64,000 bases of DNA. Source: DASSUW01 sp963792385. Lineage in GTDB: Bacteria; Actinomycetota; Thermoleophilia; Solirubrobacterales; Solirubrobacteraceae. Of this stretch, positions 7,599 through 16,155 are shown piece after piece. The DNA lies in assembly GCA_963792385.1 (NCBI GenBank), contig CAWBVZ010000012.1, positions 1,116,001 to 1,180,000 of the forward strand. Direction: 5' to 3'. The position numbers and the translations under genes were made by a program. The stretch's first letter is position 1. Each line of letters opens with the position of its first letter. The notes beneath the pieces were generated by a model. It made no database searches, was not told where the DNA came from, and saw only the letters and a program-made list of their open reading frames with translations.

Positions 7599-7736
7599 TC
7601 AGCGACGAGGCGGCTCGACGAGCACCAGCTTCCCCCGGTTCAGCATCTGCGCGATCGCGCACGCCTTCTCGATCTGAGAGTACGTGTACCGAACTGGGTT
7701 GTGCAGGGTCTCGATGTGGACGCCTGGTATTTGCAT
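7599..7736 (-). CDS. Possible small ORF, 45 aa, unrecognised
   Basis: This is the only plausible gene in the 341-bp gap between tRNA-Trp and the SDR. It begins with ATG at 7736 (MQIPGVHIETLHNPV...) and ends with LVLVEPPRR. Its composition (Tyr, Gln, Ile, Asn) is less GC-biased than random frames in this DNA, which argues for coding. There is only a weak GGGA upstream and I recognise no family. It could be the remnant of a larger gene. Confidence 0.25.
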   Translation of the reverse strand: MQIPGVHIETLHNPVRYTYSQIEKACAIAQMLNRGKLVLVEPPRR

Positions 7737-7785
7737 GATGGTCCCTGTATTGCCCGTTTTGCCTGGGTAGTTACCATCGGCGCGA

Positions 7786-8631
7786 ATGCCTCCGGACACG
7801 AGATCGCTGGTGTTTGCGGAAGGACTTCTCGACGAACGTGTGACGCTCGTGACGGGCGGCGGGACCGGTCTCGGCAAGGCCGCCGCGGCCGAACTTGCGG
7901 CGTGTGGCGCGCGCGTCGTGATCGCCGGCCGCCGCGAGGAGGTCCTCGCCGCGGCGGTCGAGGAGATCGGCCCAGCGGCCTCGTTCGTGGCCGGCGACAT
8001 CCGCGAACCGGCGGACGCGGAGCGGATCGTCCGCGCCTGCCTGGAGCGCCACGGCCGGCTCGACGTGCTCGTCAACAACGCCGGCGGGCAGTACTTCGTG
8101 CCGGCGGAGGCGATCGCGCCCAAGGGCTGGCAGGCGGTCACGCGGCTGAACGTCGGCGGGACCGAGCTGATGAGCCGAACCGCGGTCGAACTCGCGATGC
8201 GCCCCGGCGGCGGCGGCACGATCGTCAACATCACGCTCTCGCCCCACCACGGCCTGGCCGGGATGGCCCACTCGAGCGCCGCCCGCGCCGCCGTCGAGGG
8301 TTACACGCGCGCGCTGGCACGCGAGTGGGCGCGCGACGGGATCGCCGTGCTCGCGCTCGCGGCCGGCCACTTCGACACCGAGTCACTGCGCAAGTACCCG
8401 GAGCCAGTCTGGCGGGCAGCCGCCCGCACTGTCCCGCTCCAGCGGCTCGGGCGCGAGGTCGAGCACGCCTGGCTCGTCGCGCTCGCCGCGTCGCCGCTCG
8501 GCCGCGCCCTGTCCGGCTCGGTGATCACACTCGACGGCGCGCGCGACAACTGGTTCGGCCCCTGGCCGCCGCAATCGCTACTCGACGACGGGGGAGAGGT
8601 ACCGACCGAGGAGCGCCGTCCGCGCGCCTGA
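7786..8631 (+). CDS. SDR-family oxidoreductase, trans-2-enoyl-CoA reductase-like
   Basis: The 281-residue product has an N-terminal Rossmann motif TLVTGGGTGLGKA (about residues 19-31) and LDVLVNNAGG near 91-100. Where classical SDRs have Y-x-x-x-K it reads AHSSAARAAVEGYTRALAREWA. This pattern is typical of peroxisomal trans-2-enoyl-CoA reductase/2,4-dienoyl-CoA reductase relatives, which lack the canonical Tyr-Lys pair at that place. A role in fatty-acyl-CoA metabolism is inferred from this. The start at ATG 7786 gives a short N-terminal extension before the Rossmann fold. Confidence 0.8.
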   Translation: MPPDTRSLVFAEGLLDERVTLVTGGGTGLGKAAAAELAACGARVVIAGRREEVLAAAVEEIGPAASFVAGDIREPADAERIVRACLERHGRLDVLVNNAGGQYFVPAEAIAPKGWQAVTRLNVGGTELMSRTAVELAMRPGGGGTIVNITLSPHHGLAGMAHSSAARAAVEGYTRALAREWARDGIAVLALAAGHFDTESLRKYPEPVWRAAARTVPLQRLGREVEHAWLVALAASPLGRALSGSVITLDGARDNWFGPWPPQSLLDDGGEVPTEERRPRA

Positions 8632-8671
8632 CAGCGGCCCCGGCCGCGGCTATCATCGGCCCGTCTCCGCC

Positions 8672-8742
8672 GCGGGCGAAGTGTTGTGGTTGCACAGAAG
8701 CCTTCCAAGCTTCTAGGGCGGGTTCGATTCCCGTCGCCCGCT
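8672..8742 (+). tRNA. tRNA-Gly (anticodon UCC)
   Basis: This is a 71-nt cloverleaf with acceptor stem GCGGGCG/CGCCCGC. The anticodon stem GAAGC/GCTTC encloses CTTCCAA (anticodon UCC), and the T-arm is GGTTCGATTCC. The discriminator is U, as expected for tRNA-Gly. It lies 25 nt upstream of tRNA-Pro, so the two probably share a transcript. Confidence 0.95.
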
Positions 8743-8767
8743 CTGTCACAGTGGACGGGCGACATAT

Positions 8768-8841
8768 CGGGGAGTGGCGCAGTCTGGTAGCGCACCCGGC
8801 TGGGGGCCGGGCGGTCGCAGGTTCAAATCCTGTCTCCCCGA
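8768..8841 (+). tRNA. tRNA-Pro (anticodon GGG), integration target
   Basis: This is a 74-nt cloverleaf with acceptor stem CGGGGAG/CTCCCCG. The anticodon stem CCCGG/CCGGG encloses CTGGGGG (anticodon GGG), and the T-arm is GGTTCAAATCC. The discriminator is A and CCA is not encoded. The 3' half of this gene recurs almost exactly about 8.6 kb downstream, and an integrase gene starts 111 nt past its end, so it is the attachment site of the element that follows. Confidence 0.95.
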
Positions 8842-8846
8842 CTAAG
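8798..8846 (+). repeat. attL: 49-nt core repeat in the tRNA-Pro 3' half
   Basis: From GGCTGGGGGCC in the anticodon region through the acceptor end and the following CTAAG, these 49 nt match 17439-17487 with a single mismatch (AAATCC here, AAAACC there). A 3'-tRNA core next to a tyrosine recombinase gene is the classic attachment-site layout. Confidence 0.85.
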
Positions 8847-8848
8847 CG

Positions 8849-8874
8849 AAAGCCCTGCAAAGCAGGGCTTTTTT
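8849..8874 (+). terminator. Rho-independent terminator after tRNA-Pro
   Basis: AAGCCCTGC pairs with GCAGGGCTT across an AAA loop and is followed by a T run. It ends the tRNA-Gly/tRNA-Pro transcript. Related hairpins follow every tRNA-Pro-like remnant downstream except the copy at 33.6 kb. Confidence 0.85.
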
Positions 8875-8904
8875 CGTTGTAGGATCGCTCACAGATCGTG
8901 AGCT

Positions 8905-8925
8905 GGGGTCCAAACGGGGGTCCAA
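8905..8925 (+). repeat. Paired GGGGTCCAA boxes, left end of element
   Basis: GGGGTCCAA occurs at 8905-8913 and again at 8917-8925, a 12-nt period. The same pair with the same 12-nt period and orientation recurs at 17336-17356 inside the right end. Their placement between the att core and the integrase gene fits arm-type integrase-binding sites; binding is inferred. Confidence 0.6.
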
Positions 8926-8952
8926 TTTCTCGCGCGCCCGCCTATAGCGGCC

Positions 8953-10186
8953 ATGAAACGGCCATACGGGACGGGACAGATCTACGAGAAGTCCGGCGCG
9001 TATTACGGGCGCTGGCGCACGGCGGACGGGCGGCGCCGCAACCGGCGGCTCGGTCCGAAGCGCGCGACGGGCTCGAGCCAGGGCCTGACGCGGGCGATGG
9101 CGGAGCGCGCACTGCGCCAGCTGCAGGAGTCCGATCTGAGGGCGGGGCCGTCGTCTGACGACGGCCGCGGCCGGACAGTCGACGAGGCCGTCGACGCGCT
9201 CCGTGATCGCATCGCCGTCGAGGGCGGCCGGAAGTCGTACCGGCAGAACTGCGAGTCGATGCAACGTGTGCACATCTCGCCGGCCCTGGGAAGCCGTCGC
9301 GTCGCCGACGTGTCGACGGCGGAAGTCGAGGCCTTGGCGCGATCGATGCTGCGTCGCGGACTCGCGCCGAAGACCGTGCGCAACGCGATCACGTTCCTCC
9401 ACGGCGCCTTCGCCCTGGCGGTCGAGCGGAGCTGGTGCATGACCAACCCGGTGACGAGAGCCGCGCGTCCCCGTCGTCGACGCAGCGGAGACGCGAGTCC
9501 CGACCTGCAGTTCCTCACGGTCCACGAGCTCGAGGCGGTCCTCGCGGCCATCCCGAACGAGGTCGTGCGCCGCGAGCCGGCGCCGACTCGCCGCGGCCGT
9601 CGCGGTCCGGCCCCGCCTCCACCGCCCGACGTTCTCGGTCCGGTCCTGCGGGTCCTGATCCTCGCGGCGGCCGTCACGGGCTTGCGGCAGTCCGAGCTGC
9701 TGGGCGTCCGCTGGCGAGACATCGACCTCTCCGCGCATCGCGTGCGCGTACGCAACGCGTTCGTGCGAGGCGAGCATTCGAGCGAGGGCAAGTCGGACCT
9801 CAGCACCCGACGATCGGTGCCGATGGCGGACTGGCTCGCGAGGCGAACTCGACAGCCTGGCGAGCTGCGCACACCGTTCGACCACGACGACGACCTCGTC
9901 TTCGCACATCCCGAGCGCGGCAAGCCGCTCGACCGCACCAAGGTCAGCCGGCGGTTCAAGGCGGCATGCCGCGAGGCCGGGCGTCCGGGAGATCCGCTTC
10001 CACGACCTCCGGCACACGTTCGCCACTTCGCTCGCGGCCTCAGGCGCGCCGCTGCGAGCGATCCAGGAATTCCTCGGCCACGCGGACCTGAAGACAACGC
10101 AGATCTACGCCCACTACGCGCCGGCGGCGTGGGAGGTCGACATGGTCAACTCTGCGTTCCGGCATGGACCGAGCGCCGCACCGTGA
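8953..10186 (+). pseudogene. Tyrosine recombinase/integrase, frameshifted in the catalytic domain
   Basis: The N terminus is intact: an AP2-like start (RPYGTGQIYEKSGAYYGRW), a SAM-like core-binding domain about residues 75-165, and the first catalytic Arg in AAAVTGLRQSELLGVRW (about residues 236-252). At about 9985-9990 the reading frame is lost in a CCGGGAG run. Shifting by +1 restores EIRFHDLRHTFATS (catalytic H-x-x-R), LGHADLKTTQIYAHY with the nucleophilic Tyr, and a stop at 10184-10186. The unshifted frame runs to 10218 with a meaningless Pro/Arg-rich tail. One inserted base, a sequencing error or programmed frameshifting would each explain it. Adjacency to tRNA-Pro identifies it as the element's integrase. 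Confidence 0.85.
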
Positions 10187-10237
10187 CAAGCACTGCTGTT
10201 CCGCGTGCGAGGCGCTAGTCGTCCGCGGTAGGTTCAA

Positions 10238-11026
10238 ATGACGTTGCAGCAGCCAGCGGGCACAGGCCGGCGCGCATGCGCTTTCTGCGGCGCCACAGAT
10301 CGCAAGATCTCTAAGGAGCACGTTTGGCCGCGGTGGCTCAGGAAGGTCATTGAGCACGGGGAAGGTCCGCGCGTCACCCGATCGCGCACACAGACGACAC
10401 GGGACGGCGAAGTCGTACGGCATGACGAATGGCGCGAGGCTCCGATCGACTGGGAGGTCGCGGCGGTCTGCAAGCCGTGCAACGAGGGCTGGATGGAACG
10501 ACTCGAGAGCGAGACCAGTCCCGTCCTGACGCCGATGCTCAACGACGAGGTGGTGTCGCTTTCGGCTTCCGCTCAAGCGACGCTCGCCCGTTGGATCATG
10601 CTTCGAGTCCTCGCGGCGCAATTTGCGCACCCGGCCGACAAGCGGTCCATCGCATCAGAGACCTACCACCGCTTCTTTCGTTCGCGTGAGCTCCCTCGCG
10701 GCGCGCAGATCTGGATCGGCCGTTACAACGGAGCGGGACCCTGGCCGACGCAATATCACCATGTGGAGCTTTACGCGTCTGCGGAGGGGATCCCGGAGCC
10801 GTCGGAGCCAGACATCTCCATGGTCACATTTTCCGTGGGCTACGTTGCCTTTGCGTACTGGGGTCACGAGATCTACCCGCACGGGCCAGCCGTCGACGCC
10901 ACCGCGCTGGGGGATTACCTAACGCCGATCTGGCCGGTCACTGAGGCCTCCGTCGCCTGGCCGCCTCGCAGCCTAATCGGGCAGCACGGCGTTGCGGACA
11001 TCCTGCGCCGCTTCCCGATCGAGTAA
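10238..11026 (+). CDS. HNH-type endonuclease-like protein
   Basis: The 262-residue product begins with a Cys pair (CAFCG, about residues 14-18), followed by ISKEHVWPRWL with the candidate catalytic His. A second Cys pair lies in VCKPCNEGWM (about residues 77-86). This C2...EH...C2N arrangement is that of a zinc-bound HNH/beta-beta-alpha-metal nuclease. The C-terminal 170 residues are unfamiliar. Such proteins are frequent cargo of mobile elements; a nuclease role in defence or element maintenance is inferred. Confidence 0.65.
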   Translation: MTLQQPAGTGRRACAFCGATDRKISKEHVWPRWLRKVIEHGEGPRVTRSRTQTTRDGEVVRHDEWREAPIDWEVAAVCKPCNEGWMERLESETSPVLTPMLNDEVVSLSASAQATLARWIMLRVLAAQFAHPADKRSIASETYHRFFRSRELPRGAQIWIGRYNGAGPWPTQYHHVELYASAEGIPEPSEPDISMVTFSVGYVAFAYWGHEIYPHGPAVDATALGDYLTPIWPVTEASVAWPPRSLIGQHGVADILRRFPIE

Positions 11027-11126
11027 GCATGCTTCACGAGGCGCCGGTGGTATGAGCGCTGGCGCCGCAGCGGAACCTGCTCCAACTCGCCGCCGCTCGT
11101 CAAGCGGAGGTACGGCCGGCGGAGTG

Positions 11127-12116
11127 TCAGACGTCGGCGGCTCGGCCAGGCCCGCCTGGCGCGCGCAGGACAAACAGCAAAGCTGCCGGCCCAATCTCGC
11201 ACCAGTGGGCAAGCGCACGTTCGATTGGAACTGCGACGGCGGATGAGTCCGGATCGAGCGCGCTAGTCCACAGCGCGGGCTCGTATCGCGCGATGCTCGA
11301 CAGCGCAAAGAGCACGAGCCACCACGCCATGAGCGGGGATACGGCATCCCTATTCACGCCCAGTCCCGGGCGCAAGTAGCTCGCGCCGCCGGAAATTAGC
11401 GGCGGGGCCACCTCCGTGAGGGAGCGGTTTCCGCCTCCGGGCTTCGGCCATGAGACGAAGGCGCCTGGGTCCTCGCGCATCTCGCCGCGCGGCACTACTC
11501 GGATCACCTCAGCGTCGTCTGCCCCAGGGTATGGCGCTAGGCGCTCACGCAGGATCGTCGTGGCACCGGCGCCGTCCGGCAAGTCGTCGGCGAGATGGCC
11601 CCATATCCGCCCCGTCCACTCAGCACTTGGCGCATCGGCCTCGACCCTAAGTGCGACGGCTTCGCCGCGACCTAGACCAGGCTCCACCCAAAGGCTCGGA
11701 ACGGCAGCCCAGACCGCACTCAGCGTGGTCGAGCTGGTCAGCGGAACTGACCCGACCGCGGATGAGACGATCGAGAAGAGATCGCGGCGACCGGGGGCAT
11801 TGGGCTCGATCACGACCTCGCCGAGAGTCTGGCGCCTGATCTTTACGCCCAGCCCGTGTCCACGTGCCTGCCAGGCCTCGCCCTCAACGTGCGCGGCGCC
11901 GATCGCTCTACCAGCCTGACTGAGGCTGTAGAACAGCGTGATTGGGCTGGCCGCGGGTCCGACGTGACGACTCGCCGACAGGAGCTCGTCAAACTGCTCC
12001 AGCGCCGAGCCGAACACCTCGCGCCGCTTCCCGCGCACCGCGAGCCCTGGCGGACGCGCACGCATCGCTCTGATGTGAGCCAGGGTCTCGTCAGGATCTA
12101 CGCCCCAGAGCGGCAC
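11127..12116 (-). CDS. YaaC-family protein
   Basis: The 329-residue product has features I associate with the YaaC family. An N-terminal helical section contains LFYSLSQAGRAIGAAH. A C-terminal signature reads SPLMAWWLVLFALSSIARYEPALW (split here: SPLMAWWLVLFALSS then IARYEPALW), followed by AVPIERAL. The biochemical function of YaaC is not known. It is convergent with the HNH gene and divergent from the relaxase; the strand switch and its own promoter side suggest independently expressed cargo. The start at ATG 12116 gives a family-like length. Confidence 0.6.
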   Translation of the reverse strand: MPLWGVDPDETLAHIRAMRARPPGLAVRGKRREVFGSALEQFDELLSASRHVGPAASPITLFYSLSQAGRAIGAAHVEGEAWQARGHGLGVKIRRQTLGEVVIEPNAPGRRDLFSIVSSAVGSVPLTSSTTLSAVWAAVPSLWVEPGLGRGEAVALRVEADAPSAEWTGRIWGHLADDLPDGAGATTILRERLAPYPGADDAEVIRVVPRGEMREDPGAFVSWPKPGGGNRSLTEVAPPLISGGASYLRPGLGVNRDAVSPLMAWWLVLFALSSIARYEPALWTSALDPDSSAVAVPIERALAHWCEIGPAALLFVLRAPGGPGRAADV

Positions 12117-12410
12117 GGCGAGACCGTAGCCTGGGATGCGGATAGCAGGGATCCATGCTTGCGTCTCGCACGAAGGAAGGACTCGGGCGCGCGTGCTCTC
12201 CCAACTCGGGACCTCGTCGGCCGTCTGCAGAGCGTCATGCGCCAGTACCTCCTAGCGGCGAACCCTCACGATCCCGGTACAGAGGCTGAGCCCTTCAGAC
12301 GCGTTCGCGGTTACTCGTCGCGAGGTCCAGACAACGACGAACAGCGAGCCACACAAATGCACTCGCGGAGTGCGATGGACCAAACGGGTCGGCCAGCGGC
12401 TGGACTGTCG

Positions 12411-14906
12411 ATGCTCTCAATCGGCAAGCTCGGTCCCGGCCAAGCCCAGTACTACCTCGATCAAGCGCAGGGTCCGGTCAGCGCGGTGTCCGGCGTCTCC
12501 TCCGGCGCCGAGGACTACTACGTCAAGGGCGGTGAGCCGCCGGGGCAGTGGTGCGGACGCGGCGCGGCAGCGCTCGGGCTGAGCGGCGAGGTGAAGCCGA
12601 GCGACCTGCGGGCCGTGCTCGCGGGCCAGCACCCGGACGGGACGCAGCTGCGCGTCCGCGGATCTGTTCCCGGCTTCGACGTGACGTTCTCGGCGCCGAA
12701 GAGCGTCAGCGTGCTGTTCGGAGTGGGGAGGGAGGGCGTCCGCCAGGCGGTGCTCGATGCCCACGACGCCGCGGTGCGCGAGGCCTTGGCGTATCTCGAC
12801 GGCGAAGCCGCGGTCACGCGCCGCGGCGCGGGCGGGGCGCGGGTCGTGCGGGGCGACGGACTGGTCGGCGCGGCGTTCCTGCACCGAACGAGTCGCGCCG
12901 GCGATCCGCAGCTGCACACGCACGTTCTCGTCGCGAACATGACGCGCGGGCCTGACGGTCGCTGGACCGCGCTCGACGGCCGGGCGCTCTACGCCCACGG
13001 CCGGACCGCCGGCTACCTCTACCAGGCGACGCTTCGCGCGGAGCTGACGAGTCGGCTCGGCGTGGAGTGGGGCATGGTTCACAAAGGTCAGGCCGAGGCA
13101 GAAGGCGTGCCGGCCCGCGTGCTCAAGGCGTTCTCACGGAGGCGAGCCGAGATCGAGGCGGCGCTGCGAGACCATGGCGCGCGAGGAACACGGGCCGCTC
13201 GCGTCGCCGCTCTGGCCACGCGTCGCGCCAAGGACTACGGCGTGACCGCTGAGACGCTGCGCGAGGACTGGCAGCGTCGGGCGGCGACGCTCGGTCTCAG
13301 CGAGCGAAGGCTCGCGGCCGCTCTTGGACGAACGGCGGGCCGCGACCCGACGGAGGACGACTGGGAGGGCTTGTTCGACCGCCTCGCGGGACCGGACGGT
13401 CTGACGGCTGAGCGATCGACGTTCACGCGCGGAGAGGTGATCCGGACGCTTTGCGAGGCCGTGCCGGTTGGCACCGACGCCGAGGCGATCGTCGAAGCGG
13501 CCGACACGTTTGTCGACGCGCGGGCCGTACGCCTGCTCGAGCAGGACGCCAAGACCCGCGAGGCGCGCTACTCAACACCGGAGATGCTCGCCGTCGAGCA
13601 GCGGGTGCTCACGACGGCGGGGCGGCTCCAACGCGCCGGCCGCGGCGTCGCAACCGCGACCGCGACCGGTCGGGCACTTGCCCGCCTGCCGCACCTCAGC
13701 GACGAGCAGGTGGCGATGGTCCGACGGCTCACGACGGATGGCGACGGCGTCAGCATCGTCATCGGTAAGGCGGGCACCGGCAAGACCACCGCCCTGGCCG
13801 CCGCGCGGGAGGCGTGGGCGGCGAGCGGCCTGCCAGTGCAAGGCTGTGCGGTTGCGCGGCGTGCCGCGACCCAGCTCGGCCGCGACGCCGCGATGCCCTC
13901 TACAAGCATTTCGGCGCTGGTGCGGGGCGACGGGCTCGAGCGTTGCACGGTCCTCGTCGTCGACGAGGCCGGCATGATCGGTACCCGCACGCTCGACGAG
14001 CTGCTGCGGCGAGTCGAGCATGCGCAGGGCAAGCTCGTGCTCACCGGCGACCCATCCCAGCTGCCGGCGATCGACGCGGGCGGTGGGATGCGCGGCCTCG
14101 CGGCGCGGCTCGGACACATCGAGCTCACGGACAACCGCCGGCAGCAGCTCGAGTGGGAGCGCAACGCGCTGCACCTCCTGCGCGAGGGCGAAGCCGATCC
14201 GGCGCTCGAGCTCTACGAACGCCACGGTCGCGTGTCGGTCTGCGACCGCGCCGACGAGGCGTTCCGGCGTGTCGTCCGCGACTGGCACCGAGCCGGCGTA
14301 CCCGATGAGACCGTGATCATCGCGCACTGGCGGAGCGACGTCGCAGAGCTCAACGCGCGTGCCCGCGCGGTCATGGCGAACGCCGGCTGCCTAGGCACGA
14401 GGACGATGGTCACTCGGGCGGGTGCGTTCGCGGCGGGCGACGTCGTCCTGGTGCGCCGCAACGCGTCGCGGCTGGACGTGAGCAACGGTGATCGAGGCGT
14501 CGTGCACGCCGTCGACGGCGGTGGGCTGTACGTGCGCTTCGGCGACGGTTTCCGTTTCCTGCCGCGCGATTTTCTCGACAGCGCGACGCGTCGCGGCGAC
14601 CCGGCCGTGCAACACGGCTACGCGATCACCGCCTACGTCGCGCAGGGGATGACGTGTCGGTCGGCGTTCGTACTCGCGCGCGACGACGTCTATCGCGAGT
14701 GGGCTTACACCGCGATGAGCCGCGGCCGTGAGTCGAACCGGCTGTACGTCGTCACTGACAGCGGGAGTTCTCGCGATGAGTTCGCGCCGCCCGAGCCGCG
14801 GCGCGAAGCCCGGAGCATGCTCGTCGCTGCGCTTGGACAGAGCCAGCCCGAGTCCATGGCGAGCGACCTACGTCCTCCACCGCACGATCGCGGGCGAGGC
14901 CTCTAG
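12411..14906 (+). CDS. MobF-family relaxase with RecD-like helicase domain (TrwC/TraI type)
   Basis: The product has 831 residues. The N-terminal relaxase domain begins canonically with MLSIGKLGPGQAQYYLDQA and contains FDVTFSAPKSVSVLFG and the metal-binding three-His motif GDPQLHTHVLVAN (about residues 164-176). The C-terminal helicase has Walker A GKAGTGKTTAL (about 452-462), Walker B VLVVDEAGMIG and motif LTGDPSQLPAIDAGGG. A terminal UvrD-like block reads AITAYVAQGMTCRSAFV. It would nick at oriT and unwind DNA for conjugative transfer. The frame is open far upstream, but ATG 12411 matches the family start; ATG 12375 is possible. Confidence 0.88.
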   Translation: MLSIGKLGPGQAQYYLDQAQGPVSAVSGVSSGAEDYYVKGGEPPGQWCGRGAAALGLSGEVKPSDLRAVLAGQHPDGTQLRVRGSVPGFDVTFSAPKSVSVLFGVGREGVRQAVLDAHDAAVREALAYLDGEAAVTRRGAGGARVVRGDGLVGAAFLHRTSRAGDPQLHTHVLVANMTRGPDGRWTALDGRALYAHGRTAGYLYQATLRAELTSRLGVEWGMVHKGQAEAEGVPARVLKAFSRRRAEIEAALRDHGARGTRAARVAALATRRAKDYGVTAETLREDWQRRAATLGLSERRLAAALGRTAGRDPTEDDWEGLFDRLAGPDGLTAERSTFTRGEVIRTLCEAVPVGTDAEAIVEAADTFVDARAVRLLEQDAKTREARYSTPEMLAVEQRVLTTAGRLQRAGRGVATATATGRALARLPHLSDEQVAMVRRLTTDGDGVSIVIGKAGTGKTTALAAAREAWAASGLPVQGCAVARRAATQLGRDAAMPSTSISALVRGDGLERCTVLVVDEAGMIGTRTLDELLRRVEHAQGKLVLTGDPSQLPAIDAGGGMRGLAARLGHIELTDNRRQQLEWERNALHLLREGEADPALELYERHGRVSVCDRADEAFRRVVRDWHRAGVPDETVIIAHWRSDVAELNARARAVMANAGCLGTRTMVTRAGAFAAGDVVLVRRNASRLDVSNGDRGVVHAVDGGGLYVRFGDGFRFLPRDFLDSATRRGDPAVQHGYAITAYVAQGMTCRSAFVLARDDVYREWAYTAMSRGRESNRLYVVTDSGSSRDEFAPPEPRREARSMLVAALGQSQPESMASDLRPPPHDRGRGL

Positions 14907-14925
14907 CGCTTTGCATGGAAAGCGC
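14906..14925 (+). terminator. Hairpin at the end of the relaxase gene
   Basis: GCGCTTT pairs with AAAGCGC around a 6-nt loop, starting on the last base of the relaxase stop codon. There is no T run, so it may be a weak terminator or only an mRNA-stabilising stem. Confidence 0.35.
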
Positions 14926-15035
14926 AAGAGGCGCAGTCTCGCCCGACGCGATGACGCCGCTGCTCTGGGTGCCCGACAGCGTCGCTCGACTGCGACGGCG
15001 TCGCGCGCAAGGCTGCCCTCAGCGAACTCGAAGCC

Positions 15036-15722
15036 TCACTCCGAAAGCAGCGCTCGCCATTCCTCTATCCGCTTGACGAGGTGGTCGACCGCTTCGTCAT
15101 CGGCCTCCTCCCCGGCTTTGTCGGAAAGCCCTTGCTCCCATGTCAGCTCGTAGCGAGCCATCGCGGCGCGGAGCTGATCCCTCATCTCCTGATCCACGGG
15201 CATCTTGCCGTCGAGCAGCCAGTCAGTCATGCCTTCGATATTCGAGATCTCGTGCGCCTGCCACCTGTTGCCCGCATGTGCGAAGAGATAGAGGAGCTGG
15301 CGGTAGAACAACTGGCTCACCGCGACTTGGTACTCATTCCATCCACGGCGGTTGTTCAGCACCCTGAGAGCCGCGATGCCGACGCTTCGGCGTTGCGATC
15401 CCTGAAAATAGCCGAGCGCGGCCAGGATCAACTCGGCGTCCCGTCGCTCGGCGGCTAGCGTCGCCTCGGCTTTCTGACGCTCGGCGGCTAGGGTCGACTC
15501 AGCCTTCTGACGCTCGGCGGCTAGGGTCGACTCAGCCTGCAGACGCTGGGCGGCTAGCGTCAACTCAGCCTGCAGACGCTCAGCGGCTAGCGTCGACTCA
15601 GCCTGCCGTCGCCTGCGCTCGGTCCAAGCCGTGACGATCACGCTGGCCAACGCCGCCACGATCGCAGCACCAGCGGCAATCCACGCGGCTGTCACTTCCG
15701 CAGACGCGACCTCGAGGGCCAT
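15036..15722 (-). CDS. Membrane-anchored coiled-coil protein with 11-residue repeats
   Basis: The 228-residue product has a transmembrane helix (TAAWIAAGAAIVAALASVIV, residues 11-30). Six tandem 11-residue repeats of the type QAESTLAAERL follow (about residues 40-105), giving an uninterrupted Ala/Glu-rich coiled coil. A globular C-terminal domain starts at LGYFQGSQRRSVGIAALRVL and contains RQLLYLFAHAGNRWQAHEISN. The 33-nt DNA repeats lie at about 15440-15605. The repeat number may vary by slippage. I do not recognise a function; the architecture suggests a sensor or scaffold tethered to the membrane. Cargo of the element. Confidence 0.65.
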   Translation of the reverse strand: MALEVASAEVTAAWIAAGAAIVAALASVIVTAWTERRRRQAESTLAAERLQAELTLAAQRLQAESTLAAERQKAESTLAAERQKAEATLAAERRDAELILAALGYFQGSQRRSVGIAALRVLNNRRGWNEYQVAVSQLFYRQLLYLFAHAGNRWQAHEISNIEGMTDWLLDGKMPVDQEMRDQLRAAMARYELTWEQGLSDKAGEEADDEAVDHLVKRIEEWRALLSE

Positions 15723-16155
15723 AGGAAATCCTGGACCCCCACGCGCCGCCGTGGGATCTCCGTTGCTGGCCCGCGTCTCCAGAGCCAGGCCAGCTCGTGC
15801 GTTTTTGGCGCTGTCCGGCCGCTCTCGTGATGCGCGCGCGCGCAGCTTTCGTTATCGACGGCAGTCCGCGTGCTGACCCAGACACAGCGACTGTCGCAAC
15901 GGACGAGATGGAGCAGCGCGCCTTCGCCGTCCGCCGGCGCTGCTGGTTTGCATGGAACGCGATAGCGGGAGCGTGGCTGTTGCTTTCCACGGATGCAGGA
16001 GCGCGGTGGGGCCGATCGCGCCCCGGCGGACGCCTGGTCGTCGTCCAATTCACGAGCGAGGGAAGCCTCGCTCAGGACGAGTGCTCTGCGGCCGAAGGAG
16101 GCGTCGCCATTAGCCGACGACCGGCTGGCGGCACGCGGTCAATCCGCCAGTCAGC
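15723..16155. other. 433-bp gap without a supportable gene
   Basis: Open frames cross this stretch on both strands, but none has a family-like sequence, a credible start or neighbour-like codon use. No hairpin or repeat stands out. It separates two minus-strand genes, so it should contain the promoter of the coiled-coil gene near 15723-15800. Confidence 0.4.

Noticed and set aside
8761..8860. Minus-strand protein through tRNA-Pro (GETGFEPATARPPAG type)
   Set aside because: This is the familiar spurious translation of the antisense strand of a tRNA gene.
11856..12410. Upstream extension of the relaxase frame
   Set aside because: The extension runs antisense through the start of the YaaC gene and has no family similarity; the relaxase begins canonically at 12411.
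15440..15605. Regular 33-nt repeats as a CRISPR array
   Set aside because: The repeats are contiguous without spacers, are in frame, and encode a clean 11-residue coiled-coil repeat.
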